A DNA stretch of 64,000 nt, taken from NCBI RefSeq assembly GCF_003352185.1, contig NZ_CP029608.1, positions 3,286,001 to 3,350,000 of the forward strand, given 5' to 3'. The notes beneath the pieces are model-generated. The model saw only the letters and a program-made list of their open reading frames with translations. It was not told the DNA's origin and made no database searches. The position numbers and the translations under genes were made by a program. Origin of the DNA: Pseudomonas kribbensis. GTDB lineage: Bacteria; Pseudomonadota; Gammaproteobacteria; Pseudomonadales; Pseudomonadaceae. Positions 1 to 9,239 of the stretch are shown here, one piece after another (positions within the stretch are counted from its first letter, which is position 1; every line of letters starts with the position of its first letter).

Positions 1-2
1 AG

Positions 3-353
3 TTCATTGCCGAACACCAACAGGAACTGAGTGAAACCGCGTCGCTGCTGAGCAACGACCTGGGTGCGGCTTCGGCGCTGGCATGGCGTCTGAAACGTCC
101 GCAGGTGGATCTGTTCAACACCATCGGTGAACTGAAGTACGGCCTCGAAGACCCGGCCATGGAAGCACGTAAAGTCACGATGGACGGCGTCGGCCAGTGG
201 ATGACCGAAGCGCGGAAAAAAGGCGCGGTCGGTGTGGTCTTGCGCGTCAACAGCACGCAGGAAGAGCAGGAAGTCGGATTGCTGCCGGTAGACGGCAAGC
301 ATTATCGTCGCGGCAATCTGCAGATCTTCATCTTTCCGCAGCGCCAGCCATGA
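3..353 (+). CDS. ArnT-like lipid A glycosyltransferase paralogue, C-terminal part (5' end outside window)
   Basis: Only the last 116 codons are in the window and the reading frame is open from the left edge. The visible part corresponds to the soluble C-terminal tail of ArnT (4-amino-4-deoxy-L-arabinose transferase). It aligns closely with the end of the full arnT gene at 12108-13757: both have [17 protein letters not shown], then an N-T-x-GELKYGL stretch, then a V-G-V-V-x-RV strand. Its stop overlaps the start of the next glycosyltransferase gene (ATGA), so the two are probably co-transcribed. It is a second ArnT-like enzyme, separate from the main arn operon, and its acceptor cannot be judged from this fragment. 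Sure of the family, unsure of the substrate. Confidence 0.8.
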   Translation, partial: FIAEHQQELSETASLLSNDLGAASALAWRLKRPQVDLFNTIGELKYGLEDPAMEARKVTMDGVGQWMTEARKKGAVGVVLRVNSTQEEQEVGLLPVDGKHYRRGNLQIFIFPQRQP

Positions 354-1879
354 CCTTGCGCAATAACGACCGGGGCGCCCTGCTGCTCCTGCTGGCCGCC
401 AGCGCCCTGATGTTGCTGCTCGGGCTGGGCAGCCGCGAACTGTGGGGCGCGGAAACCCGCTGGGCCAACATCGCGTTGCAGATGATGCAAAGCGGCGATT
501 ACTTCGACCCGTACCTCAAGGGTGATCCCTATTACGACAAGCCGCTTTTGTCGTACTGGCTGATCACCGCGACCGCCTGGCTGACCGGCAGTCTGGATCA
601 CTGGTCGCTGCGCCTGTCTTCGGTGGTGTCCGCGTGGCTCAGCGTCTGGCTGGTGTATCTGCTGGGCGAGCAGCTGTTTCGCAAAGGCACGGGGCTGATC
701 GCCGGCTGGATGCTGGCGACCACCTTCTATTTCGTGTTCTGGGCGCGGGTCGCCACCGCTGACATCCTGACGGTCTGCGGTGTGCTGGCGGCGGTCTGGT
801 GGTACTGGCGCGGGCCGGACGACACGCGGTTCTCACGCTATCTGGTGTTCTGCGTGCTGCTGTCCCTGACGTCGTTGTTCAAAGGCCTGATCGGTTTCAT
901 CCTGCCGGGGCTGGTATTGCTGCCGCACCTGCTGAGTGAGGGCCGCTGGAAACGTCATCTGAATCTGCGCCTGCTCGGGGCGCTGGTGATTGCCGGGGCG
1001 TTCTACATGACGCCGTTCCTGCTGTCCCACCTCTACGGCGCGCCGAACTACGGGGAAAGCGGCCTGGGGCTGGTATTGAGGGAAAACGTCGTGCGGTTTT
1101 TCCAGCCGTTCGACAACATCGGCCCGATCTACACCTATTTGCTGTACCTGCCGATCTACACCTTGCCTTGGGCACCGTGCTGGATCATTGCCCTGTGGGT
1201 CGCGGCGAAGAACTGGAAACACATCGAACCGGATACCCGCTGGCTGATTCAGGGCCTCGGGTTGTTGATGCTGTTCTTCACCGCCAGCGGCAGCCGGCGC
1301 AGTTACTACGTGTTGCCACTGGTGCCGTTCGCGCAACTGCTCGGGGCCTGGTGGATCACCCGACGCATGGCTGCGCGCAACGCCGAAAGTCCGTTTGGCG
1401 GGCGCGGCCTGAAGATCGGTTTTGCCGTGACCACGGTGTTGCTGCTGGGGATTCTCGGCGTGCTCTACCCCTGGACCAACAGCGGAGGCGGCGCGATCCG
1501 TTTCGGCGAGACCGTGCGCCTGCAAGCCAGCCAGCGTGCGCCGTTGAGCCAATGGCACTTCGTCATGGTCGAGGTGGACAACAAGGTCCCGATGTACCTG
1601 CAGACCGGCGGCGAGCCGTTCTACTACGTGCCGGAAACCCGCGACTTCCCTCGCGATGGCGATGCTGCCGCGATGTTCGAATGGCTGGAACGCACCAGCG
1701 GCAAGCACTGGGATCCGAAGCGTACGATCTTCGTCGCCCAGTACCGCACCGGCGAACCCGTGCCGCTCTCCAGGCTCGGTCAAGACCATCAAGTCATCAC
1801 GACCACCCCGACCCGCGGCGAACAAGTGTTCCATGGCCGCGAGGATCAAAGCGTCGCCTACCTGCCCCAAGGCTCCTGA
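350..1879 (+). CDS. GT39/ArnT-like membrane glycosyltransferase
   Basis: A 509-residue integral membrane protein with many hydrophobic segments and a hydrophilic C-terminal domain from about residue 385. After the first membrane helix comes SRELWGAETRWANIALQM, matching the first periplasmic loop of ArnT and protein mannosyltransferases, where an acidic residue (here the E of AETRWA) takes part in catalysis using polyprenyl-phosphate sugars. ATG at 350 was chosen because it overlaps the TGA of the upstream ArnT paralogue. The open frame continues further upstream, but that part overlaps the neighbour and reads as arginine-rich shadow sequence. It probably glycosylates lipid A, LPS or another envelope acceptor. 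The sugar and target are unknown. Confidence 0.82.
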   Translation: MTLRNNDRGALLLLLAASALMLLLGLGSRELWGAETRWANIALQMMQSGDYFDPYLKGDPYYDKPLLSYWLITATAWLTGSLDHWSLRLSSVVSAWLSVWLVYLLGEQLFRKGTGLIAGWMLATTFYFVFWARVATADILTVCGVLAAVWWYWRGPDDTRFSRYLVFCVLLSLTSLFKGLIGFILPGLVLLPHLLSEGRWKRHLNLRLLGALVIAGAFYMTPFLLSHLYGAPNYGESGLGLVLRENVVRFFQPFDNIGPIYTYLLYLPIYTLPWAPCWIIALWVAAKNWKHIEPDTRWLIQGLGLLMLFFTASGSRRSYYVLPLVPFAQLLGAWWITRRMAARNAESPFGGRGLKIGFAVTTVLLLGILGVLYPWTNSGGGAIRFGETVRLQASQRAPLSQWHFVMVEVDNKVPMYLQTGGEPFYYVPETRDFPRDGDAAAMFEWLERTSGKHWDPKRTIFVAQYRTGEPVPLSRLGQDHQVITTTPTRGEQVFHGREDQSVAYLPQGS

Positions 1880-1885
1880 AAGACA

Positions 1886-1905
1886 ACGCCGGGTTCGCCC
1901 GGCGT
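1886..1905 (+). terminator. GC-rich hairpin after the glycosyltransferase gene
   Basis: Perfect 8-bp stem ACGCCGGG / CCCGGCGT closed by a TTCG tetraloop, starting seven bases after the stop at 1879. There is no T-run directly after the stem, so it is a hairpin of terminator type rather than a textbook intrinsic terminator. It lies where the upstream unit should end and before the iron transporter promoter. Confidence 0.55.
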
Positions 1906-2003
1906 CCCCGCCCAGTGACTGCTAACCTGAATGGCAATGACATGTATTAACGGTTTGTTTGACGTTTTTTTCTCATTTGCCTCTCTACATTGCCAGCCAG
2001 CCA

Positions 2004-2022
2004 ACATATGCAAATCATTCGC
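2004..2022 (+). promoter_or_regulatory. candidate Fur box upstream of fbpA
   Basis: The 19-bp ACATATGCAAATCATTCGC matches the classical Fur consensus GATAATGATAATCATTATC at 11 of 19 positions, including the whole AATCATT core. It ends 59 bp before the start of an iron-transport operon. A partial half-site like motif (TTCTCATTTGC) lies about 30 bp further upstream. The location supports iron control, but the match is only moderate. Confidence 0.4.
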
Positions 2023-2081
2023 ATTGAAGTTTTCCGGCGAATGCTTGCCCATAACGTCTAAAAAACAGGAGCTGCTACGTC

Positions 2082-3095
2082 ATGAGTCCATCCCTTCCGT
2101 CCTTTCTCAAGCACGCTACTCTGGCAACCGCGCTGCTCGCAGCCGGTCAGGTGTTTGCCGCCGATTCCGTCGGCATCGTGGTCTACAACGCCCAGCATGA
2201 AACCCTGACCAAGGCCTGGGTCGCCGGCTTCACCGAGGAAACCGGGATCCCGGTCACGATTCGCAATGGCGACGACACGGAAATGGGCAACCAACTAGTG
2301 CAGGAAGGCGCAGCCTCTCCGGCGGACGTGTTCCTGACGGAAAACTCCCCGGCCATGGTGCTGGTGGACAATGCCAAGCTGTTCGCCCCGGTGGCACCGG
2401 CCACCCTTGAACAAGTGGGTTCGGCCTATCGTCCGGCCCATGGCCAGTGGGTCGGCATCGCCGCTCGCTCGACAGTCTTTGTCTACAACCCGGCCAAGCT
2501 GCCGGAAAAAGACCTGCCGAAATCCCTGATGGATCTGGCGACCCCGGCGTGGAAAGGTCGCTGGGCTGCATCCCCTGCCGGCGCCGACTTCCAGGCCATC
2601 GTCGCCGCCGTGCTGGAACAAAAAGGCGAAGCCGCCACCCTGGAATGGCTCAAGGGCATGAAAGCCAACTTCACCGCCTACCGTGGCAACAGCTCCGTGC
2701 TCAAAGCGGTGAACGCCGGCCAGGTGGACAGCGGCGTGATCTATCACTATTACGCTTTCGTCGATCAGTCCAAGACCGGCGAAAACAGCAAGAACACCGC
2801 CCTGCACTACTTCAAGCATCAGGATCCGGGCGCGTTCGTGAGCATCTCCGGTGGTGGCGTGCTGAAGTCCAGCAAACACCAGGAAGAAGCACAGAAATTC
2901 CTCCAGTACATCACTGGCAAGCAAGGTCAGGAGGTACTGCGCACCGGTAACTCCTTCGAATACGCCGTGGGCAAGGACTCGGCTTCCAACCCGAAACTGG
3001 TGCCGTTGAAGGATCTGGACGCACCAAAAGTCGACGCATCGAAGCTCGACAGCAAGAAAGCCGTCGAACTGATGACTCAGGCGGGACTGCTTTAA
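2082..3095 (+). CDS. fbpA: ferric iron ABC transporter, periplasmic binding protein
   Basis: A 337-residue periplasmic ligand-binding protein of the FbpA/SfuA/AfuA class, which captures Fe(III) and delivers it to the FbpBC permease. An N-terminal signal peptide ends near residue 26 (QVFA, then ADSVG). The mature protein begins with the typical VVYNAQHE strand, and a tyrosine pair in IYHYYAF (about residues 220-226) corresponds to the iron-coordinating tyrosines of the family. The start has a good ribosome site (AGGAG, 10 bp upstream). It is the first gene of a three-gene importer operon, and a possible Fur box lies upstream. Alternative substrates such as putrescine or phosphonate are less likely given the YY motif. 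Confidence 0.88.
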   Translation: MSPSLPSFLKHATLATALLAAGQVFAADSVGIVVYNAQHETLTKAWVAGFTEETGIPVTIRNGDDTEMGNQLVQEGAASPADVFLTENSPAMVLVDNAKLFAPVAPATLEQVGSAYRPAHGQWVGIAARSTVFVYNPAKLPEKDLPKSLMDLATPAWKGRWAASPAGADFQAIVAAVLEQKGEAATLEWLKGMKANFTAYRGNSSVLKAVNAGQVDSGVIYHYYAFVDQSKTGENSKNTALHYFKHQDPGAFVSISGGGVLKSSKHQEEAQKFLQYITGKQGQEVLRTGNSFEYAVGKDSASNPKLVPLKDLDAPKVDASKLDSKKAVELMTQAGLL

Positions 3096-3098
3096 TTG

Positions 3099-4694
3099 AT
3101 GCCTGAAACTCTGCCGGCGGGGATCGCTGCGGCGCCCTCCGCCAACCTTTCACGCAGGTCCCGCGCCCTCAACGGGCGCGGGAGTCCCTGGGTGGTCGTA
3201 TTGGCGATCGGTGTTTCATTGCTGTCGTTACTGCCGATCGGTTTTGTGGTCGGCGTGTCGTGGTACACCGGCTGGGCGACCATCGAAGCCTTGATCTTCC
3301 GCCCTCGGGTGGCCGAATTGCTGATCAACACCGTGCTGCTGGTGTTGATCACCCTGCCGATCTGCATTGTGCTGGGCATTACTCTGGCCTGGCTGACCGA
3401 ACGCACCGATCTGCCTGGTCGGCGATTGTGGTCAGTGCTGGCGGTTGCGCCGCTGGCGGTGCCGGCGTTCGTGCACAGCTATGCGTGGGTCAGTCTGGTT
3501 CCGTCGATCAATGGGCTGCCGGCCGGCGTGCTGGTGTCTGTGATCGCTTACTTTCCGTTCCTTTATTTGCCGATTGCGGCGACGTTGCGTCGTCTCGACC
3601 CGGCGATTGAAGACGTGGCCGAATCCCTCGGCCTGAAACCATGGGCCGTGTTCTTCCGGGTGGTACTGCCGCAATTGCGCCTGGCGATCTGTGGTGGTGC
3701 GCTGTTGGTCGGCCTGCACTTGCTGGCCGAATATGGCCTGTACGCGATGATCCGCTTCGACACCTTCACCACGGCCATTTTCGATCAGTTCAAATCCACC
3801 TTTAACGGCCCGGCCGCCAACATGCTCGCCAGCGTTCTTGCGTTGTGTTGCCTGGCGATGCTGACCGTGGAATCCGCCGCACGTGGCCATGCACGTTATG
3901 CCCGGGTCGGTTCTGGCAGCGCCCGGGAGCAGCGGACCGTGCGTCTCAAACCCGGCATCGCAGCCCTGGGCCTGTGCCTGCAAACCCTGACTTGCCTGCT
4001 GGCCCTCGGCGTTCCGATGCTCACACTCGGCAGATGGCTGATCGCTGGCGGCGCTGAAGTCTGGCAAGGCGAAGAATTGTTGCCGGCCTTGCTCCAGACC
4101 CTGTCGTTCGGCGTCGCCGGTGCGGTGTTGACCAGCCTTGCAGCGATCCCGATTGCCTGGCTGTCGATCCGCGCACCCGGCAAACTGCAACGCGTGCTGG
4201 AAGGCTGCAACTACATCACCAGTTCCCTGCCGGGGATTGTTGTGGCGCTGGCGCTGGTCACCGTGACGATCCATTTCGCCCGGCCGATCTACCAGACCAC
4301 CATCACCGTGCTGCTGGCGTACCTGCTGATGTTCCTGCCGCGGGCGCTGGTCAGTCTGCGTGCCGGTTTCGCCCAGGCGCCAGTGGAGCTGGAAAACATT
4401 GCGCAAAGCCTCGGCCGCTCGCCGCTGCGCGCCTTGTGGCTGATCACCCTGCGCCTGGCCGCACCCGGTGCGGCGGCGGGTGCAGCGCTGGTGTTCCTCG
4501 CGATCACCAATGAATTGACCGCAACCCTGTTGCTCGCGCCCAACGGCACGCGCACCCTGGCCACCGGTTTCTGGGCCATGACCAGCGAAATCGACTACGC
4601 CGCCGCAGCGCCTTACGCGCTGCTGATGGTGGTGCTTTCGCTGCCGCTCACGGCCATCCTCTATCACCAATCCAGGCGCAGTGCCGGCCGATGA
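3099..4694 (+). CDS. fbpB: ferric iron ABC transporter, fused permease
   Basis: A 531-residue inner membrane permease with two tandem BPD_transp_1 domains, roughly residues 60-260 and 330-520, and about twelve membrane helices, as in FbpB/SfuB. The EAA-type cytoplasmic loops that dock to the ATPase are visible as [20 protein letters not shown] in the first half and [18 protein letters not shown] in the second. ATG at 3099 is preferred over TTG at 3096, just after the fbpA stop, so translation is probably coupled. Its end overlaps fbpC by four bases. It forms the channel for iron released by FbpA. Confidence 0.88.
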   Translation: MPETLPAGIAAAPSANLSRRSRALNGRGSPWVVVLAIGVSLLSLLPIGFVVGVSWYTGWATIEALIFRPRVAELLINTVLLVLITLPICIVLGITLAWLTERTDLPGRRLWSVLAVAPLAVPAFVHSYAWVSLVPSINGLPAGVLVSVIAYFPFLYLPIAATLRRLDPAIEDVAESLGLKPWAVFFRVVLPQLRLAICGGALLVGLHLLAEYGLYAMIRFDTFTTAIFDQFKSTFNGPAANMLASVLALCCLAMLTVESAARGHARYARVGSGSAREQRTVRLKPGIAALGLCLQTLTCLLALGVPMLTLGRWLIAGGAEVWQGEELLPALLQTLSFGVAGAVLTSLAAIPIAWLSIRAPGKLQRVLEGCNYITSSLPGIVVALALVTVTIHFARPIYQTTITVLLAYLLMFLPRALVSLRAGFAQAPVELENIAQSLGRSPLRALWLITLRLAAPGAAAGAALVFLAITNELTATLLLAPNGTRTLATGFWAMTSEIDYAAAAPYALLMVVLSLPLTAILYHQSRRSAGR

Positions 4695-5749
4695 ACGCTC
4701 TCGACATCATCAATCTCAGTAAATCCTTCGGCGCGCAAACCGCGCTGGACAACATCAACCTGTCCGTCCCGACCGGCAGTCGCACCGTGATCGTCGGCCC
4801 GTCAGGCTCCGGCAAGACCACGCTGCTGCGGATGATCGCCGGGTTCGAGTTCCCCGATGCCGGCAGCCTGATGCTCAACGGCCAGACGCTGGTCGACAGC
4901 ACCCACGCCGTGCCCGCCTACCAGCGCCAGATTGGCTATGTGCCGCAGGATGGCGCGCTGTTTCCGCACATGACCGTGGCCGACAACATCGGTTTCGGAC
5001 TGAGTGAAACCGGCAGCACCAGAACCGAACGCATCCAGGCGTTGATGGACAGCGTGGCCCTGAACGCCAACATGGCCAGCCGCTGGCCCCATGAATTGTC
5101 CGGCGGCCAGCAGCAACGGGTGTCGCTCGCCCGGGCACTGGCCCAGCAACCGCGACTGATGCTGCTGGATGAACCCTTTTCCGCCCTCGACACCGGCCTG
5201 CGCGGCGCCATGCGCAAAATGGTCGCCCGTCTGCTCGAAGAGAGCGGCGTGACGACGATTCTGGTCACCCACGACCAGGGCGAAGCCTTGTCGTTTGCCG
5301 ATCAGTTGGCGGTCATGCGTGACGGGCGACTGGTGCAATCGGGGCATCCGATGGACCTCTACCGCTACCCGGACGATGAACAGACCGCACGGTTTCTCGG
5401 CGAAGCGGTGGTCATGCCGGCGCAAATCGAGGCCGGTTGGGCGCATTGCGATCTTGGGCGAATCGCGGTGAACAGCAACGGTTTCTCCGGTCCCGCACAG
5501 ATCATGCTGCGCCCGGAACAGCTTCAGCTGTCCGACCTGCCCGCCGATTCTGAGGGCTGCAACGCCGTCGTCACCGAACGCGATTTCGGCGGCAACACCT
5601 GCACCCTGACGGTCGAGCTACGTGCGGCGGCCAACGAAGAATCCGGCCGTTCGCTGCTGGTCCGCAGCACCGGAATGCACGCGCCGCCGGCCGGCAGCGC
5701 GGTACAACTGTCGATTCTAGGGGCGGCCCACGTCTTCGACGCGTCGTAA
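4691..5749 (+). CDS. fbpC: ferric iron ABC transporter, ATP-binding protein
   Basis: A 352-residue ABC ATPase of the FbpC/PotA type. Visible motifs are Walker [12 protein letters not shown] (about 36-46), a Q-loop [13 protein letters not shown], the signature [15 protein letters not shown] (about 136-150), Walker B LMLLDEP, and the H-loop VTHDQGEA. The C-terminal part from about residue 240 is a TOBE-like domain ([10 protein letters not shown]). It overlaps fbpB by ATGA, so the three subunits are made from one message. It energises Fe(III) uptake across the inner membrane. It faces the integrase gene tail to tail with only seven bases between, and no clear terminator is seen there. Confidence 0.9.
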   Translation: MNALDIINLSKSFGAQTALDNINLSVPTGSRTVIVGPSGSGKTTLLRMIAGFEFPDAGSLMLNGQTLVDSTHAVPAYQRQIGYVPQDGALFPHMTVADNIGFGLSETGSTRTERIQALMDSVALNANMASRWPHELSGGQQQRVSLARALAQQPRLMLLDEPFSALDTGLRGAMRKMVARLLEESGVTTILVTHDQGEALSFADQLAVMRDGRLVQSGHPMDLYRYPDDEQTARFLGEAVVMPAQIEAGWAHCDLGRIAVNSNGFSGPAQIMLRPEQLQLSDLPADSEGCNAVVTERDFGGNTCTLTVELRAAANEESGRSLLVRSTGMHAPPAGSAVQLSILGAAHVFDAS

Positions 5750-5756
5750 CACTCGA

Positions 5757-6728
5757 CTACAGATCGAAACGATCCACGGCGCGACGCCGTTCATTGTCGT
5801 CGCGCACGTCGTAGTTGGCGGTCGTCTGGATATTGCTGTGGTGCGCGAGTTTCTGGGCGATCGACAGGTCATGCTCTTCGATCACCCGGGTGATGAATGA
5901 GCGCCGGAAATCGTGGGGCATGATCTTCACCCCGACCTGAGTACCACGCTGGCGGGCGATGTAATAGATCGCGTGCTTGGTGATGCGCTCACGGGTGATG
6001 TGGCTGCCACGGCGGATGCGGTTGAACAGAAACGTATCGTCGCTCTCGCCTTCCTTGAGCTCCGAGCGGCGAAACTCCAGCCAGGCATTGAGCTTCGCGA
6101 ACGCCCAGGCCGGCGCGTATTTGATCAGTTGCTTGTTGCCCTTGGCGGTGACGCACAGGCTGCGTTCAGTGAAGTCCACCTGATTCAGGTCCAGATCCAC
6201 CGACTCGGATTTGCGCATGCCGGTGCCGTACAACAGCGCAATCACCGCCGCATCACGCAGCCCCTGCGGACGCGGATCGGCCGCGCAGACTTCCATCAAT
6301 TCATGAATCAGCGTGCGCTTCAGGTTGCGCCCCTGAGACAGCCGCGTACCGGCAATGCCCTTGACCGAGCGCATCTTCAACAGGTGATCCTGGCTGATCA
6401 GGCTCATGCGCCAGGCTTCGTTCATGACGCCGCGAATGGCGTTTACATAGAGTGAAGAGGTGTTGGGGGCGTAGTTATCGGCGCGCAACGCGGCGACTAA
6501 TGCGACAACATCCTCGGGTTGCAGGGCGTGCCAGGGAATGTCCTCGACATTCATGTCTTCAAAGCCGAGGCGATCGGCGGCATCTTGTAAAACGTACCGC
6601 ATGGTGAGTTGGCTGGAAGGTGCCAAACGCGCCAAATACAAGGACAAAGGGTTACTTGCAATAGACTCTGAAGAGGTAACGGATAAGCTGCTCAAACGAA
6701 AGGCCTTGAGTAAAAAACAGTCCAGCAC
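5757..6728 (-). CDS. orphan tyrosine recombinase/integrase
   Basis: A site-specific recombinase of the phage integrase family, 323 residues from GTG at 6728. The catalytic set is complete: Arg172 (GTGMRKSE), Lys197 (AKGNKQ), His272-x-x-Arg275 (PHDFRRSF), a histidine at 296 in KLAHHSN, and the nucleophile Tyr306 (TANYDVRD). A core-binding SAM-like domain covers about residues 25-125. The start is uncertain: no good ribosome site precedes GTG 6728, and ATG at 6602 or TTG near 6695 are alternatives. No excisionase, phage gene or flanking direct repeat is visible, so it is either a chromosomal orphan or the remnant of an integrated element. It should be an active enzyme judging by its residues. 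Confidence 0.85.
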   Translation of the reverse strand: MLDCFLLKAFRLSSLSVTSSESIASNPLSLYLARLAPSSQLTMRYVLQDAADRLGFEDMNVEDIPWHALQPEDVVALVAALRADNYAPNTSSLYVNAIRGVMNEAWRMSLISQDHLLKMRSVKGIAGTRLSQGRNLKRTLIHELMEVCAADPRPQGLRDAAVIALLYGTGMRKSESVDLDLNQVDFTERSLCVTAKGNKQLIKYAPAWAFAKLNAWLEFRRSELKEGESDDTFLFNRIRRGSHITRERITKHAIYYIARQRGTQVGVKIMPHDFRRSFITRVIEEHDLSIAQKLAHHSNIQTTANYDVRDDNERRRAVDRFDL

Positions 6729-7068
6729 AACAACTAACTACTGCAATGAACTTGATGTAAGGAAGAGTCTTGTAGTAGGACTTTTCCGATAAAGCCGCGG
6801 AAATCTGAACAGCGGCTGTATGAATTTGAGATAAACGATTCACCGACCGGTTTTTCATATTCCTTTCACAAAATCGGGAATAACCTTAGCTAGATAGGTC
6901 CTCAGTCGGTACCGCCCAACCTGCCGGGCAACGCCTGAAAAGTCAACCAACCCCCGACGTCATGCTTACCAAGCAACTCGTTGATGCAAAACCTGTTTTT
7001 TGCGTCTACGCTGGGATTGGATCCGATGAACAGATGGATCTGTCCATTTTTTTCGCAATGAGGTGTCC
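6729..7068. other. 340-bp intergenic region between integrase and arn operon
   Basis: The part nearest the integrase is A+T-rich. It contains a short inverted repeat, GCAAAA at 6986-6991 and TTTTGC at 6998-7003, and a T-rich stretch just before the arnB ribosome site. It must carry the arn promoter, since the operon begins at 7069. I looked for PhoP-type (GTTTA repeats) and PmrA-type direct repeats and could not identify a convincing one. Short open frames here have no ribosome sites or recognisable products. Confidence 0.5.
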
Positions 7069-8220
7069 ATGAGTCAGGCGTTTCTCCCCTTCTCTCGCCC
7101 GAGTATCGGCGATGAAGAAATTGCGGCCGTCGAGCAGGTTCTGCGCTCGGGCTGGATCACCACCGGGCCGAAAAACCAGGCACTTGAAGAACAGTTCGCG
7201 CAGTACGTGGGTTGCAAGCACGCCGTTGCTCTCTCCTCCGCCACCGGCGGCATGCACATCACCCTGCTGGCCCTGGGCATCGGTCCCGGCGATGAAGTCA
7301 TCACGCCGTCGCAGACCTGGGTCTCCACCGGCAACATGATTTCCCTGCTGGGCGCCACGCCGGTGTTCGTCGATGTCGACCGCGACACCCTGATGACCGA
7401 CGCCGCCCGTATCGAAGCCGCCATCACGCCACGCACCAAAGCCATCATTCCGGTGCACTACGCCGGTGCCGCGTTCGATCTGGATCCGCTGTACGCACTG
7501 GCGGACAAGCACGGCATCGCCGTCATCGAAGACGCTGCCCACGCTGCCGGCACCCGCTACAAGGGCCGCCACGTCGGCTCCCACGGCACGGCGATCTTCT
7601 CGTTCCACGCGATCAAGAACATGACCTGCGCCGAAGGCGCGATGTTCGTCACCGACGACGAAGCCCTGGCCAGCCGCGTGCGCATGCTCAAATTCCACGG
7701 TCTGGGCGTCGATGCCTACGACCGACTGACCGGTGGCCGCAAGCCGCAGGCCCAGGTCATTGAGCCCGGCTTCAAGTACAACCTGTCCGACATCAACGCC
7801 GCCATTGCCCTGGTGCAACTGCAGCGTCTGGACGCCATCAATGCCCGCCGCACCGAGTTGGCCGGTCAGTACCTGCAAAAGCTCGAAGGCTTGCCGGTGC
7901 AGCCGCTGGCCGTGCCGCAGCAATACACCCAGCAACACGCCTGGCACCTGTTCATCCTGCGCATCGACAGCGAGCGTTGCGGGATGGATCGGGAAGCCTT
8001 CATGAAGGGTTTGCAGGAGCAAGGCATCGGCACCGGCATCCATTTCATCGCCACCCACCTGCACACCTGGTACCGCCAGCGTGACCCTGACCTGTATCTG
8101 CCCAACACCGAATGGAACTCGGCGCGGCTGTGCTCGATTCCGCTGTTCCCCGACATGACCGACCAGGATCTGGATCGTGTTGTCGGCGCCATCGCCACTC
8201 TTATGGACAAACGCTCGTGA
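7069..8220 (+). CDS. arnB: UDP-4-amino-4-deoxy-L-arabinose--oxoglutarate aminotransferase
   Basis: A 383-residue PLP-dependent aminotransferase of the DegT/DnrJ/EryC1 family. It converts the UDP-4-ketopentose made by ArnA into UDP-L-Ara4N with glutamate as amino donor. The Schiff-base lysine is at about 183 in [13 protein letters not shown], and the family pattern [14 protein letters not shown] is near the N terminus. ATG 7069 has AGG just upstream and gives the normal family length; an in-frame GTG at 7063 is the alternative. It is the first gene of the arn operon, which modifies lipid A phosphates and gives resistance to polymyxin and other cationic peptides. Confidence 0.95.
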   Translation: MSQAFLPFSRPSIGDEEIAAVEQVLRSGWITTGPKNQALEEQFAQYVGCKHAVALSSATGGMHITLLALGIGPGDEVITPSQTWVSTGNMISLLGATPVFVDVDRDTLMTDAARIEAAITPRTKAIIPVHYAGAAFDLDPLYALADKHGIAVIEDAAHAAGTRYKGRHVGSHGTAIFSFHAIKNMTCAEGAMFVTDDEALASRVRMLKFHGLGVDAYDRLTGGRKPQAQVIEPGFKYNLSDINAAIALVQLQRLDAINARRTELAGQYLQKLEGLPVQPLAVPQQYTQQHAWHLFILRIDSERCGMDREAFMKGLQEQGIGTGIHFIATHLHTWYRQRDPDLYLPNTEWNSARLCSIPLFPDMTDQDLDRVVGAIATLMDKRS

Positions 8221-9239
8221 GACCTTACCCGATTAAATGCGTGTCGATCGTCATCCCGGTCTACAACGAACAGGACAGTCTGCCTGAGCTGCTTCGGCGC
8301 ACAGAGGCGGCCTGCGCCCAACTCAAACATGACTACGAAATCGTGCTGGTCGATGACGGCAGCCGCGACGAGTCGGCCAACATGCTGGAAGAAGCCGCCG
8401 GACGCGAAAACAGCCCGTTCGTGGCAGTCATCCTCAACCGCAACTATGGCCAGCACGCCGCGATCATGGCCGGTTTCGAGCAGTGCAAGGGCGACGTGGT
8501 GATCACCATCGACGCTGACCTGCAGAACCCGCCGGAAGAGATTCCGCGTCTGGTGGCCGAAGCCGAAAAGGGTTACGACGTTGTCGGCACCGTGCGTGGC
8601 AACCGTCAGGACTCCGCCCTGCGCCGCTACCCGTCGAAACTGATCAACCTCGCCGTGCAACGCTCCACCGGCGTGGCCATGAGCGACTACGGCTGCATGC
8701 TGCGCGCCTACCGCCGCACCATCATCGACGCCATGCTCGCCTGCCGCGAACGCAGCACGTTCATTCCGATCCTGGCCAACAGCTTCGCCCGCCACACCAC
8801 CGAAATCGTCGTGGCCCACGCCGAACGTGAGCACGGCGACTCGAAATACAGCCCGATGCGCCTGATCAACCTGATGTTCGATCTGGTCACCTGCATGACC
8901 ACCACGCCGCTGCGTCTGCTGAGCATCGTCGGCTTCGCGATGGCAGGTCTGGGCGCACTGTTCGCCGTTGCGCTGATCGTGCTGCGCCTGGCGTTCGGTG
9001 CAGGCTGGGCCGGTGACGGCACGTTCGTACTGTTTGCGGTGCTGTTCGTGTTCACCGGTGGCCAGTTCATCGGCATGGGTCTGCTGGGTGAATACCTGGG
9101 ACGCATGTACAGCGACGTGCGCGCCCGTCCGCGCTTCTTCATTGAAAAGGTGTTGCGCAGCCAGCCGGCCTCCCCGGCACCTGCGGTCACCGTTGACGGC
9201 CTTACTTCCAATTCCACTTCCGATCAGGTTCTCTCATGA
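8217..9239 (+). CDS. arnC: undecaprenyl-phosphate Ara4FN transferase
   Basis: A 340-residue GT2 glycosyltransferase that moves 4-formamido-4-deoxy-L-arabinose from UDP to undecaprenyl phosphate at the inner membrane. The GT-A fold shows [11 protein letters not shown] at the N terminus and the DAD motif in [19 protein letters not shown]. Two membrane helices occupy roughly residues 240-295, as in E. coli ArnC. The likely start is GTG 8217, overlapping the arnB stop (GTGA). This gives the usual ArnC N terminus a few residues before VSIVIP and implies translational coupling. The open frame continues further upstream, but only inside arnB. Confidence 0.95.
   Translation: MRPYPIKCVSIVIPVYNEQDSLPELLRRTEAACAQLKHDYEIVLVDDGSRDESANMLEEAAGRENSPFVAVILNRNYGQHAAIMAGFEQCKGDVVITIDADLQNPPEEIPRLVAEAEKGYDVVGTVRGNRQDSALRRYPSKLINLAVQRSTGVAMSDYGCMLRAYRRTIIDAMLACRERSTFIPILANSFARHTTEIVVAHAEREHGDSKYSPMRLINLMFDLVTCMTTTPLRLLSIVGFAMAGLGALFAVALIVLRLAFGAGWAGDGTFVLFAVLFVFTGGQFIGMGLLGEYLGRMYSDVRARPRFFIEKVLRSQPASPAPAVTVDGLTSNSTSDQVLS

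Noticed and set aside
6652..6858. 68-codon minus-strand frame between integrase and arn operon
   Set aside because: No ribosome site, no likeness to known proteins, and it overlaps the integrase N-terminal region.
6729..7068. PhoP or PmrA box before arnB
   Set aside because: Expected from biology, but no pair of GTTTA-type or CTTAA-type direct repeats was found at the right spacing.
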